A program made the translations under genes and the position numbers. The notes beneath the pieces were generated by a model. It saw only the letters and a program-made list of their open reading frames with translations. It did no database searches and was not told where the DNA came from. Positions 53,917 to 62,250 of a DNA stretch of 64,000 nucleotides are shown here, in pieces (positions within the stretch are counted from its first letter, which is position 1; every line of letters starts with the position of its first letter). Origin of the DNA: Mucilaginibacter sp. UR6-1. GTDB lineage: Bacteria; Bacteroidota; Bacteroidia; Sphingobacteriales; Sphingobacteriaceae. Location of the stretch: assembly GCF_020880975.1 (NCBI RefSeq), contig NZ_JAJIWP010000002.1, forward strand, positions 186,001 to 250,000, in the 5' to 3' direction.

Positions 53917-56615
53917 TGATATTTAAAAAACTGCTGATCGTATTCGTTCTGTTCGTTTCAGGGCCTACTCTGAAGGCGCAAACCTGCACACTTAAATTCA
54001 GTGTGGTTGATACGGCTAATAATTCCATTCAAGATTATAATATTAAGATTAGTGGTAATGTAAGTAAGGTGATTTATCTCTTTTCATCCATTAATTCAGC
54101 AAATTATTATCTTAAAGATATTAAAACAAAAGCCGAGGATGATAGCCTGCATATCGCTGTAAGCCACGTTTCATATCAGGATACGGTTGTAAAGGTACCC
54201 ATAACTAAAACAATAAATGTAGGTGCCATTAAACTCCATTTAAAAAACTATTCCCTTAACCAGGTGCAGGTAAAAGGGCCGAGTGTATGGCAGCAGGGCG
54301 ATACAACCAATTATCGTGCTGATGACTTTAAGGAGGGCGATGAAAAAAAGCTAAAAGATGTATTAAAAAGCCTGCCAGGTTTTACTGTAAAGGATGACGG
54401 CTCATTGTTGTTCAGAAACAAGCGTGTTGGTAAAATTTTTATTGACGGGCAGGAAATCTTTGCTGATAATATCAGTTTACTCCTTAACAGTTTTCCGTCG
54501 GGCGTAATTGAGTTGGTTCAGGCCCAGGAAAATCAAAACAATAACCGTTTGCTTAAAAAAATTGGCGGCACAGAAACCTCTATAAATTTAACATTGAAAA
54601 AGGGCACCTTTAAAGCTGCTTTTGGTGACTTTGAAGCCGGAGCAGGGCAAAAGGGACGGTATAAGGTTACACCGGTAATATTTTCAATAAGTAAACAAAT
54701 TAAGGGAGGATATATTGGTAATATAAACAGCCTTGGCGAAGGTATAGGATGGTCAATGTTGCGAAACATAAAAGGTGGGCAGGAGTATGAAGCCGAAAGG
54801 CTTTTATCACCTGATCAAACACCCGATCCGGTTAAAAACCTGCCCGAGCGCTATTATTTAAAAAACAGGTTGTTTGATAACCGGCTTGATCTGAGTACCA
54901 AGCTATCTGACAAGCTTTTGCTTAAAACTACCATTACCTCTATTTTTGATCGCCAAACACAGGGCACAGCCAGCAGCTTTAACTACTTTACCGGCTCCGT
55001 ATATTCAACCCGTTCCGAAAGTAAGTACATTGAATTCAAACCGTCTATATTCAATTTTGGACAGGTTTATGATTATGGCATCAATGACAACAATACGCTA
55101 CAGTTTAAAATAAACTTATTTGTTGACCGTAGCAAAAGTGTAAGTTCTTCAAAATTTGATGAAAATAATATAGCGCAAGCAATAAATGGCGCTATCAATA
55201 AAAACTGGTATAGTCCCACCTTGCAGGTTACACATACTCATTTAACAGCAGATAACAAGGCAGTAGTAACTTCTTTTTCATTTAACAGGCAATGGATACA
55301 GGAAAACGGAATGTTTTATTCAAAACAATGGCCACAAATATTTGCAATACCCGACTCGTTGTATAATAATCTTAGTCAACTTCCCCGGCATAGCACAAAT
55401 AACTGGAAACTGCAGCAATCACGTTTTTTTAAATTTCGGAAATGGTCTGTTAATACGTTATTTTCAATTACCCATTCACAATTGCGGCTTGCGCCTAATT
55501 TGATCGTAAACGATTCTTTGAACTCTAATGCAAGTATTGCTCCTGCTTTTGTAAACAATTCCGGCACTTATAAATCAAGCAGTGTAACGGGGCAGCTTAA
55601 CGGACGATATAAATACAGTAATAAACGTCAGCTATCATATAGAATTACCTTCGGGCTGAACAGGTTGCAACGTACCGAAGCGTTATCAGCACGTACAAAC
55701 TTTTACCCGGAGTTTAACATGATCCTTTCTGGTGCTACAAACTTCTTGAAAGAACTAAACGATTATCTTACTATAAGTTATGATTATGTTCCACCGCAAG
55801 TTTATGAATTGTTTAGCATTAATTTACCCCAATTGCCCTCATTGATCCGACGAAATGCTGCTAACCGCCCCGGAATTAAATCATTTACCGCAAACTATTC
55901 ATTCTCGTTATTAAAAAAGCAGGACCTATCATCGTTAAACATTAATACGTTTTATACAAGATATTTTAACAGTCCGGTTTTTGCTGTGGGTTATAATAAT
56001 TTCTTGCCAATTATAACAGATTCTGTGGTTAATGATGGCAGAAATGAGTACGGCTTATCAGGTAATTTTAAAGTCCCATCTTTAGCACTCATGGCTGTAA
56101 TTGAAATGGATGCCGGCTTTTCATCTGCTTCTTATTTTTTTACCAGCAATACCAGGATAGCACAGGGTACAAATTATCAGTTGAGCTTTAAAACATCTTT
56201 AAAAAAAAGCTGGCACAAAATGTATTATATAACATTAAGCGGTACCTATTCAGAAACAATTAACAGAAGTAGGGGGATAGCCACAGCGTCACTGCAGTAC
56301 AATCGTTTCGGTACTCTTATTGGTGCAGTAAAGCAGCGATTGGTTTATAGTAAAAACTTTAGCGCCATTTTTAATGTGCAATTTGCAAATACCGGCCTAT
56401 ATGCCGACCGGCAAAAAGGTAGTTTTCTTTTGCTTGACAGCGAACTGAATTATAAGTTCAAGGCAACATCGCCGGTAACAATTACGCTGATAGGTGAAAA
56501 CCTTACAGATCAAAGATATTATAACATAGCAAGTAACGGTGTAGCAAGCCAGTTAGTGAGTGCGATACCCTTGATAGGACGCAACTTTTTTGTTTCAGCA
56601 AAGTTTGTATTTTAA
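53916..56615 (+). CDS. TonB-receptor-like outer-membrane beta-barrel protein paired with GLPGLI
   Basis: An 899-aa outer-membrane protein. It has a signal peptide (LLIVFVLFVSGPTLKAQ), an N-terminal Ig/carboxypeptidase-like domain, a plug-like region with VLKSLPGFTVKDDGSLLF and GKIFIDGQEIF (~150-200) and a ~650-residue barrel ending in FFVSAKFVF. The terminal Phe is the usual barrel insertion signal. No clear TonB box was identified. The start is GTG, overlapping the GLPGLI stop. Substrate unknown. Confidence 0.85.
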   Translation: MIFKKLLIVFVLFVSGPTLKAQTCTLKFSVVDTANNSIQDYNIKISGNVSKVIYLFSSINSANYYLKDIKTKAEDDSLHIAVSHVSYQDTVVKVPITKTINVGAIKLHLKNYSLNQVQVKGPSVWQQGDTTNYRADDFKEGDEKKLKDVLKSLPGFTVKDDGSLLFRNKRVGKIFIDGQEIFADNISLLLNSFPSGVIELVQAQENQNNNRLLKKIGGTETSINLTLKKGTFKAAFGDFEAGAGQKGRYKVTPVIFSISKQIKGGYIGNINSLGEGIGWSMLRNIKGGQEYEAERLLSPDQTPDPVKNLPERYYLKNRLFDNRLDLSTKLSDKLLLKTTITSIFDRQTQGTASSFNYFTGSVYSTRSESKYIEFKPSIFNFGQVYDYGINDNNTLQFKINLFVDRSKSVSSSKFDENNIAQAINGAINKNWYSPTLQVTHTHLTADNKAVVTSFSFNRQWIQENGMFYSKQWPQIFAIPDSLYNNLSQLPRHSTNNWKLQQSRFFKFRKWSVNTLFSITHSQLRLAPNLIVNDSLNSNASIAPAFVNNSGTYKSSSVTGQLNGRYKYSNKRQLSYRITFGLNRLQRTEALSARTNFYPEFNMILSGATNFLKELNDYLTISYDYVPPQVYELFSINLPQLPSLIRRNAANRPGIKSFTANYSFSLLKKQDLSSLNINTFYTRYFNSPVFAVGYNNFLPIITDSVVNDGRNEYGLSGNFKVPSLALMAVIEMDAGFSSASYFFTSNTRIAQGTNYQLSFKTSLKKSWHKMYYITLSGTYSETINRSRGIATASLQYNRFGTLIGAVKQRLVYSKNFSAIFNVQFANTGLYADRQKGSFLLLDSELNYKFKATSPVTITLIGENLTDQRYYNIASNGVASQLVSAIPLIGRNFFVSAKFVF

Positions 56616-56717
56616 GTTGTTTGCCAACGGCTAATTATAGTATTGTAAATGTGATTAAAGATGCTTAACCTGAAAAGTGACCGGGAACATATTTTCCAGA
56701 CTGAGCATGCGTGGTGC

Positions 56718-57641
56718 TTAAATAACCACATGCATCAATTGATATGATGTAGGATTGTAGCCCGTATATTGTTTAAAAAAGCGACTAAAGTGCGATGGGG
56801 TATCAAAGCCTAATTTATCCGCTACATCTTTTATTGACAGGTTTGCCGATACCAGCCAATGCCTGGCCTCGTTAAACAGGCGTTGATGAATATGATGCAG
56901 CGGACCAAGACCTGTTTCGTTCTTAACCACCTCGCTAAGGTATTTGGCGCTTACGGCTAATTTGTCGGCATACTCCTGCACGGTGCGCTTGGTTAAATAA
57001 TGCTCATCGGCCAACTCCAAAAATTGTTTGGTTAACTGCACAGCGCGATTGTTGGCGTGCCCCACTACCGGTTGCTCGGTGCAAACACGGTAACCTTGCA
57101 GCATCAGTTCAATAAAGGTAAGGTATGCCATCTGCTCGTGAAATATGCGGGTACCATAAAGCTCCTTTTCCAGCTTATCAAAAAGTTCGCGCATCATCCT
57201 TAGCCGCTCGGCCGATAGCTCACAGTAGGGTGTAACCCTTTCGCCGGGCGTAATTATTTCAAGTATACCCGCTTGTTTAATCAGGCTGCTGCTTAATAAT
57301 TTTTTATGGAATGACAGTATAATGATCTGTATACCGTCGGCACTATTCTGATAATCCGGTATTTGTGCGGGTGGGAGCAAAAGCATGCTTCCCGCGGTAA
57401 AGTTATGTATCAGGTTGCCTGCAATAATCTCGGTATAACCCTGCTTGCCTAAAAGCAGGTGGTAATGCGTTTCGTGGTAGTGGTGTTGTGCGTTTTCATT
57501 GGTATGGTGATGTATGGTCATCAGCTCATCCAGATGGCTTTTTACTTTAACGGCCTGATTATCGCCCGGCGCTATAATAGCGTGTGCGGCATCAGGTAAT
57601 TTGGTATCAACAAAGTGATCTGTAAGGTAGCTTTGTTTCAT
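56718..57641 (-). CDS. AraC-family transcriptional regulator
   Basis: A 307-aa regulator with an N-terminal cupin-like sensing domain (HHYHETHYHLLLGKQGYTEI) and a C-terminal double helix-turn-helix (SIKDVADKLGFDTPSHFSRF then FKQYTGYNPTSYQ). It is convergent with the outer-membrane protein gene. Neither the effector nor a target operator can be read from the sequence; the downstream beta-barrel gene on the same strand is one possible target. Confidence 0.92.
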   Translation of the reverse strand: MKQSYLTDHFVDTKLPDAAHAIIAPGDNQAVKVKSHLDELMTIHHHTNENAQHHYHETHYHLLLGKQGYTEIIAGNLIHNFTAGSMLLLPPAQIPDYQNSADGIQIIILSFHKKLLSSSLIKQAGILEIITPGERVTPYCELSAERLRMMRELFDKLEKELYGTRIFHEQMAYLTFIELMLQGYRVCTEQPVVGHANNRAVQLTKQFLELADEHYLTKRTVQEYADKLAVSAKYLSEVVKNETGLGPLHHIHQRLFNEARHWLVSANLSIKDVADKLGFDTPSHFSRFFKQYTGYNPTSYQLMHVVI

Positions 57642-57740
57642 ATATATTATTTAGCTCAGCAAAAGAAGCGAGTAATACGCATATAAGTGGTAAGCGAATT
57701 CTCATAATAAGGTAAGCCAAATGTCATACAATGCAAAAAA

Positions 57741-57761
57741 GGCCCGCCTTACCGGCGGGCC
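57741..57761 (-). terminator. Terminator of the 191-aa outer-membrane protein gene
   Basis: GGCCCGCC (57741-57748) pairs with GGCGGGCC (57754-57761). Six A residues on the + strand to the left become the T-tail on the minus strand. It lies 26 bp after the stop codon. Confidence 0.85.
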
Positions 57762-57786
57762 CTAACTATATTAAACACTATTTAAA

Positions 57787-58362
57787 TTATAAACCGAAGC
57801 TGTAAGCTACACGCAGGGCAAGCAGGTTATTGCTTTTGCCGTTATCGGTAAATTTAGAGTTGCCTTCAAAACGTACACCGGCATCAATGTAGTTGTTGCC
57901 GCCCACGTTAAACAGGTAACCTACCTGCGGCGCGTAAACAAACGCTGCTGATTTGGTTGCGCCTACATCGCTTTTGTTGGTCAGGAATGCGGCACCGGCT
58001 TCACCCTGTACATAAAAGTTTTGTACCGGGAAGTATTTTAAACCTGCCTTTGCTGGTATCAGTTGCAGATCCTCGCCGCTTACGCCATTAATTTCTTTAG
58101 CGAAGTAGTTTTGGTAACCGCCGTTAACGGTAACATATAACTGGTCCCTCAGTATCGGAAATTCAGCCTGAACTGATCCGCCTACGCTCCAGTTGTAGCT
58201 GTCTTTAAAGCTGCCTACAGGCAAGCCAAAGTCAGGACCAACACTTAAACGGATACCTGAACCTGTGGTGGTTGTTTTGCCGCCGTCTTGTGCGTTAGCA
58301 TTGATTGAGAATAATGATACTATTGCAAGTGTCAGTGCACTTAGTTTGATTAAAGTTTTCAT
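57787..58362 (-). CDS. Outer-membrane beta-barrel protein (OmpX/porin-family type)
   Basis: A 191-aa protein with a signal peptide (LTLAIVSLFSINANAQ) and alternating amphipathic strands, such as YLFNVGGNNYIDAGVRFEG, ending in LRVAYSFGL. It fits the small 8-stranded outer-membrane barrel families of Bacteroidota. The role is likely structural or porin-like. A good promoter and a long leader with a hairpin precede it (58414-58524). Confidence 0.85.
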   Translation of the reverse strand: MKTLIKLSALTLAIVSLFSINANAQDGGKTTTTGSGIRLSVGPDFGLPVGSFKDSYNWSVGGSVQAEFPILRDQLYVTVNGGYQNYFAKEINGVSGEDLQLIPAKAGLKYFPVQNFYVQGEAGAAFLTNKSDVGATKSAAFVYAPQVGYLFNVGGNNYIDAGVRFEGNSKFTDNGKSNNLLALRVAYSFGL

Positions 58363-58413
58363 CTTGATATTATGATATTAGTTGCTGCCCCAAAAATTGA
58401 AGCAGGTTGTTTT

Positions 58414-58449
58414 GACAGGGTTTCGGAGCCGGCTTCGCGTTGCCCTGTC
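58414..58449 (-). promoter_or_regulatory. Hairpin in the leader of the beta-barrel gene
   Basis: GACAGGG (58414-58420) pairs with CCCTGTC (58443-58449). The 22-nt loop contains a second GC-rich palindrome (AGCCGGCT). It lies about 50 nt before the ATG in a leader of about 125 nt, so it could affect mRNA stability or translation. Confidence 0.45.
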
Positions 58450-58492
58450 TTGTAATTCTATGGTTGTTTTTTGCTACATAGATTTAACACAA

Positions 58493-58524
58493 CAAAAGTA
58501 AAATGAAAGCGGAAGGCGGGCAAT
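58493..58524 (-). promoter_or_regulatory. Promoter of the beta-barrel gene
   Basis: On the minus strand the -7 box is TACTTTTG (58493-58500), a perfect TAnnTTTG, and the -33 box ATTG (58521-58524) is 20 bp upstream. Start of transcription would be near 58487. Confidence 0.55.
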
Positions 58525-58658
58525 TCCTAAAATTCGGTTATGCTAACCAATTTTTCCGGTAAGTGTCAGCAATTGGCAAGTAATGGCGGTTTAAGTACAC
58601 CTGTTAGGCTTAAAGCGATTATTAGTGATGTATGCAGGCGGTCTTTATGTAAAATAAA

Positions 58659-58686
58659 ATGGCCACCTGTTAGTACAGGTGGCCAT
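58659..58686 (-). terminator. Terminator of the beta-helix lipoprotein gene
   Basis: ATGGCCACCTGT (58659-58670) and ACAGGTGGCCAT (58675-58686) form a perfect 12-bp stem with a 4-nt loop. On the minus strand it is followed by a T-rich run. It lies 33 bp after the stop. Confidence 0.88.
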
Positions 58687-58719
58687 CAATAATGCCGCGT
58701 TAGTTTGTATGCTTAAATT

Positions 58720-60273
58720 TTAATAGGCCGATTCATCAGCGCCTATATCAACCCGGTTGTTTACTTTGCGGGCGCCGCCATCAATATCAAATTCGCCCGT
58801 TTGTACTACATAAGTAGGCAGGCCCGCGTTAACTGATGCCGATGTGCTGCTTAAATGCAGGTTTGGCGATGGCAAAGTGCCTGATACGTAACCCGGGTTA
58901 CCGTATGTTGAATTAGCATCGAGCCCTGTACCTGTTTTAAACGCCGCGAAGGTGGTATAGGTAGTGCTGTTTATGCCGCCCCAATCAAACGTTACGTTTG
59001 TTGCTGATGCCGAAGCAGAGTAATATTTGTTGTAGTTAAAGCTGAGCCCGGTTGAGGTGTAACCCAATGAGGCGATCACTACAATATTGCTCCTTGAGTG
59101 GATGATGTTGTTGATGAAGGACACATTAGCCATATTTTGCATGTGTATTTCGCCGCCCCAGCCGCCTTTGGAGTAATTTTGATAAAGGGTATTATTGCTC
59201 ACGGTTGAATTGATCACCTTACCGTTTGATTGGTTGGAGCCGATAAGCAGCCCGGCCTCAATATTATTGTAAACAAAATTGCTGCGTATATTTATGCCCT
59301 CGGCATTGTTGTTATTGTTTTCGCAACCAACGCTTATACCGGCATAGTTCTCGTAGCTGGTATTGCCCTCAATATTTATCCATTTACCGCCGTCAACATA
59401 AATACCGCCCGATGTTGCCACCGGCGATACGCAGCGGTAAACCGTATTATACTTCACGTTACCGTTGCGGGCAAAGTTAACGTTGGCAGGCGCGCCTGTC
59501 CACGCGTAATGGCCGGTCATGTCAATACCTATATTTTTAATATCGTGTACCACATTACGTTCAATCAAAAAGTTCTCCACGTTACCGCCAAGGGTAAGGC
59601 CTTCGCTGTAGCCGGTATTGCAGTTGTAGATTTCGTTACCGCCAATGTAGATCTCGTTATATGAATTGGCCGTAGTGCCAAACAATACCAGCGGGTTGGC
59701 ATTGTCGGCACTCGTAGGTATGGCCGATGAGTTAGTGGTCCAGCCGATGTTGTAAATTTTGCAATTGGTAATATGTACATCAGTGCCCGAGCCGGAAACA
59801 TAAACGCCCGAGGCAAAGCTGCGCGTATTATTAGCTATGCGGATGTTATCTATTTTGATGTGGCTTTTGCTTGCTACGCCTATCATGGCGTTTTGCGCAT
59901 CGTTGGTAGCGTTTACACCATCCAGTATAACAATGCCGCCGTTGTAATTGGTGAGTGTTATCCTTTCGCTGCTTGATGCGCCCGAGTTGGGCCAGTAAAG
60001 CCGCTCTTTGTAAGTGCCTGCCGCTACATAAATATTGCTACCTGCGCCATTGGTAGTTTTGTACAATGCAGCCTGTATGGTTTTCAATGCCGCCGCTGCT
60101 GTTAGCCCCGTGTTGGCATCATTGCCTGATGCCCCGTTAACATAGTAATTGGTTACCGCAAAGGTAGTTTTCTTCGAGTCGGTTTTCGCATCTGTTAGCG
60201 CAAGGTTTTCGCCGTTCTTTTTACATCCTCCCAGAGCGATGAGTAAAACACAGAGTAGTCGTAAATTTTTCAT
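58720..60273 (-). CDS. Right-handed parallel beta-helix lipoprotein
   Basis: A 517-aa surface or periplasmic lipoprotein. The lipobox cysteine is C17 (ALGGCKK). After an N-terminal YYVNGASGNDANTGLTAAAA segment (DUF1565-like), repeated strands rich in Asn and Val (for example FINNIIHSRSN, RNVVHDIKNIGIDM) indicate a pectate-lyase-type beta helix. It is likely to bind or cleave a polysaccharide, but no catalytic residues can be assigned. It lies 35 bp downstream of the GH31 gene, apparently in one operon. Confidence 0.85.
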   Translation of the reverse strand: MKNLRLLCVLLIALGGCKKNGENLALTDAKTDSKKTTFAVTNYYVNGASGNDANTGLTAAAALKTIQAALYKTTNGAGSNIYVAAGTYKERLYWPNSGASSSERITLTNYNGGIVILDGVNATNDAQNAMIGVASKSHIKIDNIRIANNTRSFASGVYVSGSGTDVHITNCKIYNIGWTTNSSAIPTSADNANPLVLFGTTANSYNEIYIGGNEIYNCNTGYSEGLTLGGNVENFLIERNVVHDIKNIGIDMTGHYAWTGAPANVNFARNGNVKYNTVYRCVSPVATSGGIYVDGGKWINIEGNTSYENYAGISVGCENNNNNAEGINIRSNFVYNNIEAGLLIGSNQSNGKVINSTVSNNTLYQNYSKGGWGGEIHMQNMANVSFINNIIHSRSNIVVIASLGYTSTGLSFNYNKYYSASASATNVTFDWGGINSTTYTTFAAFKTGTGLDANSTYGNPGYVSGTLPSPNLHLSSTSASVNAGLPTYVVQTGEFDIDGGARKVNNRVDIGADESAY

Positions 60274-60308
60274 AATGGTTTATTTGGTTAATTGATGAAT
60301 TTTTAACG

Positions 60309-61958
60309 TTACTTGCTCACCAGCTCAAAAACGGGCAACCTGTTCAGCGGTACGTCCTGCTCAATTTTTGCCGGGCCTTTTATGGTCTTGCCCTTGTCAT
60401 CACGCCACTTGCCTTTGGGCAGGTATATGGTTTTTTTGTTTTCTTTAGTCAACGCCGGGGCTATCAGTAATTTGCTGCCCAGCATAAACTGGCTTTTTAC
60501 TTCGGCATAACCCTGGTTTGGAAACTCGTACTCCATGCTGCGTACAATTGGCTGCCCTGTTGTGGCCGATTGTTTAGCCAACTGTAAAATATAGGGTGTG
60601 TGTTTCGTTCTGATGTCTACTGCTTGTTTTACCAGGGCAAGGTTGGGCTTGCTCAGCACCCGCCATGGCGCTACCGAAAACTGCATCATCGGCATCAGCG
60701 CCGAGCATTGTGCCGAGCGTACCACCAACTCCTCGTCAAGCTTATCTTTACCTATGAACGAGCCGTATTCGCCGCCGCCTATCATATCGGGGCAGGTAAA
60801 GTTGTAACCCAGTAAACCGGCCACGGTGATGTGGGGTATCAGCTTTTGCAGATCAACCCAGGTATGCTGCTTATCGCGCAGGCGCTGTACCAGCGGCTGA
60901 CCGGCCATTTTCCACATGGCGCGGTATTCATTCAGCGGGTAATCCAAGCCTATCTCTCCCCATAAACGGCTGTGATCATTTGGCGTAGCTTTTTTGTAGG
61001 AGATCGCATCCGCAGGATAAAAATCGGCATCGCCCGCGTCAAATTTAAAACCATCCAAATGGTAGGCGTTCACCATGTGATCCAGGCGGCTTTTAAACCA
61101 GGCCTTAGCCTGCGGATTAGTAAAATCAAGCACGGCACTGTAGCCGTTCCACCAACTGATTATGGCAGGGTTAATAGCCTTATCCCAGTTGTTTTTTTCT
61201 TTTTGATCGGCACTGTATAAAAGCAGTTTCTTGCTTAATAACTCCCTGAACACCTCTGTATCCGGTGATACAAACGGACTGATCCACAGCATTACCTTAA
61301 AACCCATTTGGTGCAGGCTATCCACCATTGTGGTTGCGTTGGTAAACCTGTCCTTCCTGAAATCAAACCTGCCGTAATAGTCAGCCCAGTTATCATCTAT
61401 CATCAGTACCCCGGTAGGGAAACCGTTGGCAACAATATCATGCGCGTACTTTAATATGTCAGCCTGGTTTTGGTTGTACACCAGCTCTATCCAGGTATTG
61501 TATTGTGGGCGACTGAACAATAACGTATCGGGCAGTTTGCCCTTTGTGGGGAAATGCTTTTTAGCGGCGTTTATAAAAGCCTCCTTCAGGCTATGCCCTG
61601 CGGAGTCTATTTCTACTATACGGCTGTTGCCCGAGATGAGCAATTGATCGCCTTTTACCGTAAATTTAAAAGGCTCATCGCTCCATATATATCTGCCCTT
61701 TGTTGAAAGCAGCAGCGGGCTTGCCTGGTTGGTGCCGGTGTTGGCGAACAAATCAAACGTATAACCATCTTTAAAAGGCATGGTGTGCGCCTCGTTAACC
61801 GCGCCGCCGTACCAATGCTCTCCTGCTTTAACAGGTATAGTAACCTCTTGCGCCCACACCATCCGGGTATTTGTTAGCAGGATAATTGATACTGCCAGTA
61901 ATAACCGGGTAATTTTTAAAACGTTACAAGCAGGGGTAAGTGGTTTGTTTTTAGTCAT
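60309..61958 (-). CDS. Secreted GH31 family glycosidase
   Basis: A 549-aa enzyme with a signal peptide (LLAVSIILLTNTRMVWAQ). The GH31 nucleophile motif is DGFKFDAGDADFYP, and the later LGYNFTCPDMIGGGEY segment carries the acid/base region. The compact length and KFDAGD form are typical of the GH31 subgroup that includes alpha-galactosidases and sulfoquinovosidase-like enzymes rather than large alpha-glucosidases. The specific substrate is uncertain. First gene of a minus-strand operon with the beta-helix lipoprotein, divergent from GH92. Confidence 0.88.
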   Translation of the reverse strand: MTKNKPLTPACNVLKITRLLLAVSIILLTNTRMVWAQEVTIPVKAGEHWYGGAVNEAHTMPFKDGYTFDLFANTGTNQASPLLLSTKGRYIWSDEPFKFTVKGDQLLISGNSRIVEIDSAGHSLKEAFINAAKKHFPTKGKLPDTLLFSRPQYNTWIELVYNQNQADILKYAHDIVANGFPTGVLMIDDNWADYYGRFDFRKDRFTNATTMVDSLHQMGFKVMLWISPFVSPDTEVFRELLSKKLLLYSADQKEKNNWDKAINPAIISWWNGYSAVLDFTNPQAKAWFKSRLDHMVNAYHLDGFKFDAGDADFYPADAISYKKATPNDHSRLWGEIGLDYPLNEYRAMWKMAGQPLVQRLRDKQHTWVDLQKLIPHITVAGLLGYNFTCPDMIGGGEYGSFIGKDKLDEELVVRSAQCSALMPMMQFSVAPWRVLSKPNLALVKQAVDIRTKHTPYILQLAKQSATTGQPIVRSMEYEFPNQGYAEVKSQFMLGSKLLIAPALTKENKKTIYLPKGKWRDDKGKTIKGPAKIEQDVPLNRLPVFELVSK

Positions 61959-62068
61959 GCCGATGGGGTTAAAAAAATGGTAGGCTTAATTATTTGTGAT
62001 ACAATAAAGTTGGGCTAAATCAACTGTTAAAAAAAGGCGCAAAGGTTATAATGGCCAAAATAAACGCA

Positions 62069-62084
62069 ATGCAAACGTTTGCAT
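62069..62084. promoter_or_regulatory. LacI-type operator 1
   Basis: ATGCAAACGTTTGCAT is a perfect 16-bp palindrome with the central CG of LacI/PurR-family operators. It lies between the divergent GH31 and GH92 genes. No LacI gene is in the window. Confidence 0.75.
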
Positions 62085-62091
62085 AGGCTAC

Positions 62092-62103
62092 GCAAACGTT
62101 TGT
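62092..62103. promoter_or_regulatory. LacI-type operator 2
   Basis: GCAAACGTTTGT repeats the core of operator 1. The centre-to-centre distance is 21 bp, two helical turns, which places both on the same DNA face. Confidence 0.7.
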
Positions 62104-62162
62104 TCTATTTTAATAAAAACTGATAAATGCGCTTGCGTCACAAAAATTATATGCAATAGCGT

Positions 62163-62192
62163 TTTGGTAAACCAATACAGATCATAACTTTG
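62163..62192 (+). promoter_or_regulatory. Promoter of the GH92 gene
   Basis: TTTG at 62163-62166 and TAACTTTG at 62185-62192, a perfect -7 box, are spaced by 18 bp. Transcription would start near 62198, giving a leader of about 53 nt. Confidence 0.65.
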
Positions 62193-62250
62193 GTTAATCG
62201 TTTAAGCAGCAATAAAGGTGCTGATAAATAACCACTGCAAAGCTATATTC

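Larger units (their letters stand above)
58363..58719. other. 357-bp intergenic region with leader, promoter and terminator
   Basis: No gene was found. From right to left it holds the terminator of the beta-helix gene (58659-58686), the promoter of the beta-barrel gene (58493-58524, minus strand) and its ~125-nt leader with the hairpin at 58414-58449. The remaining ~130 bp shows nothing recognisable. Confidence 0.7.

Noticed and set aside
56678..56689. TGAC-CGGG-AACA resembling the FNR-like motif
   Set aside because: The right half-site is wrong and it lies between convergent 3' ends, not before any gene. I treat it as chance similarity.
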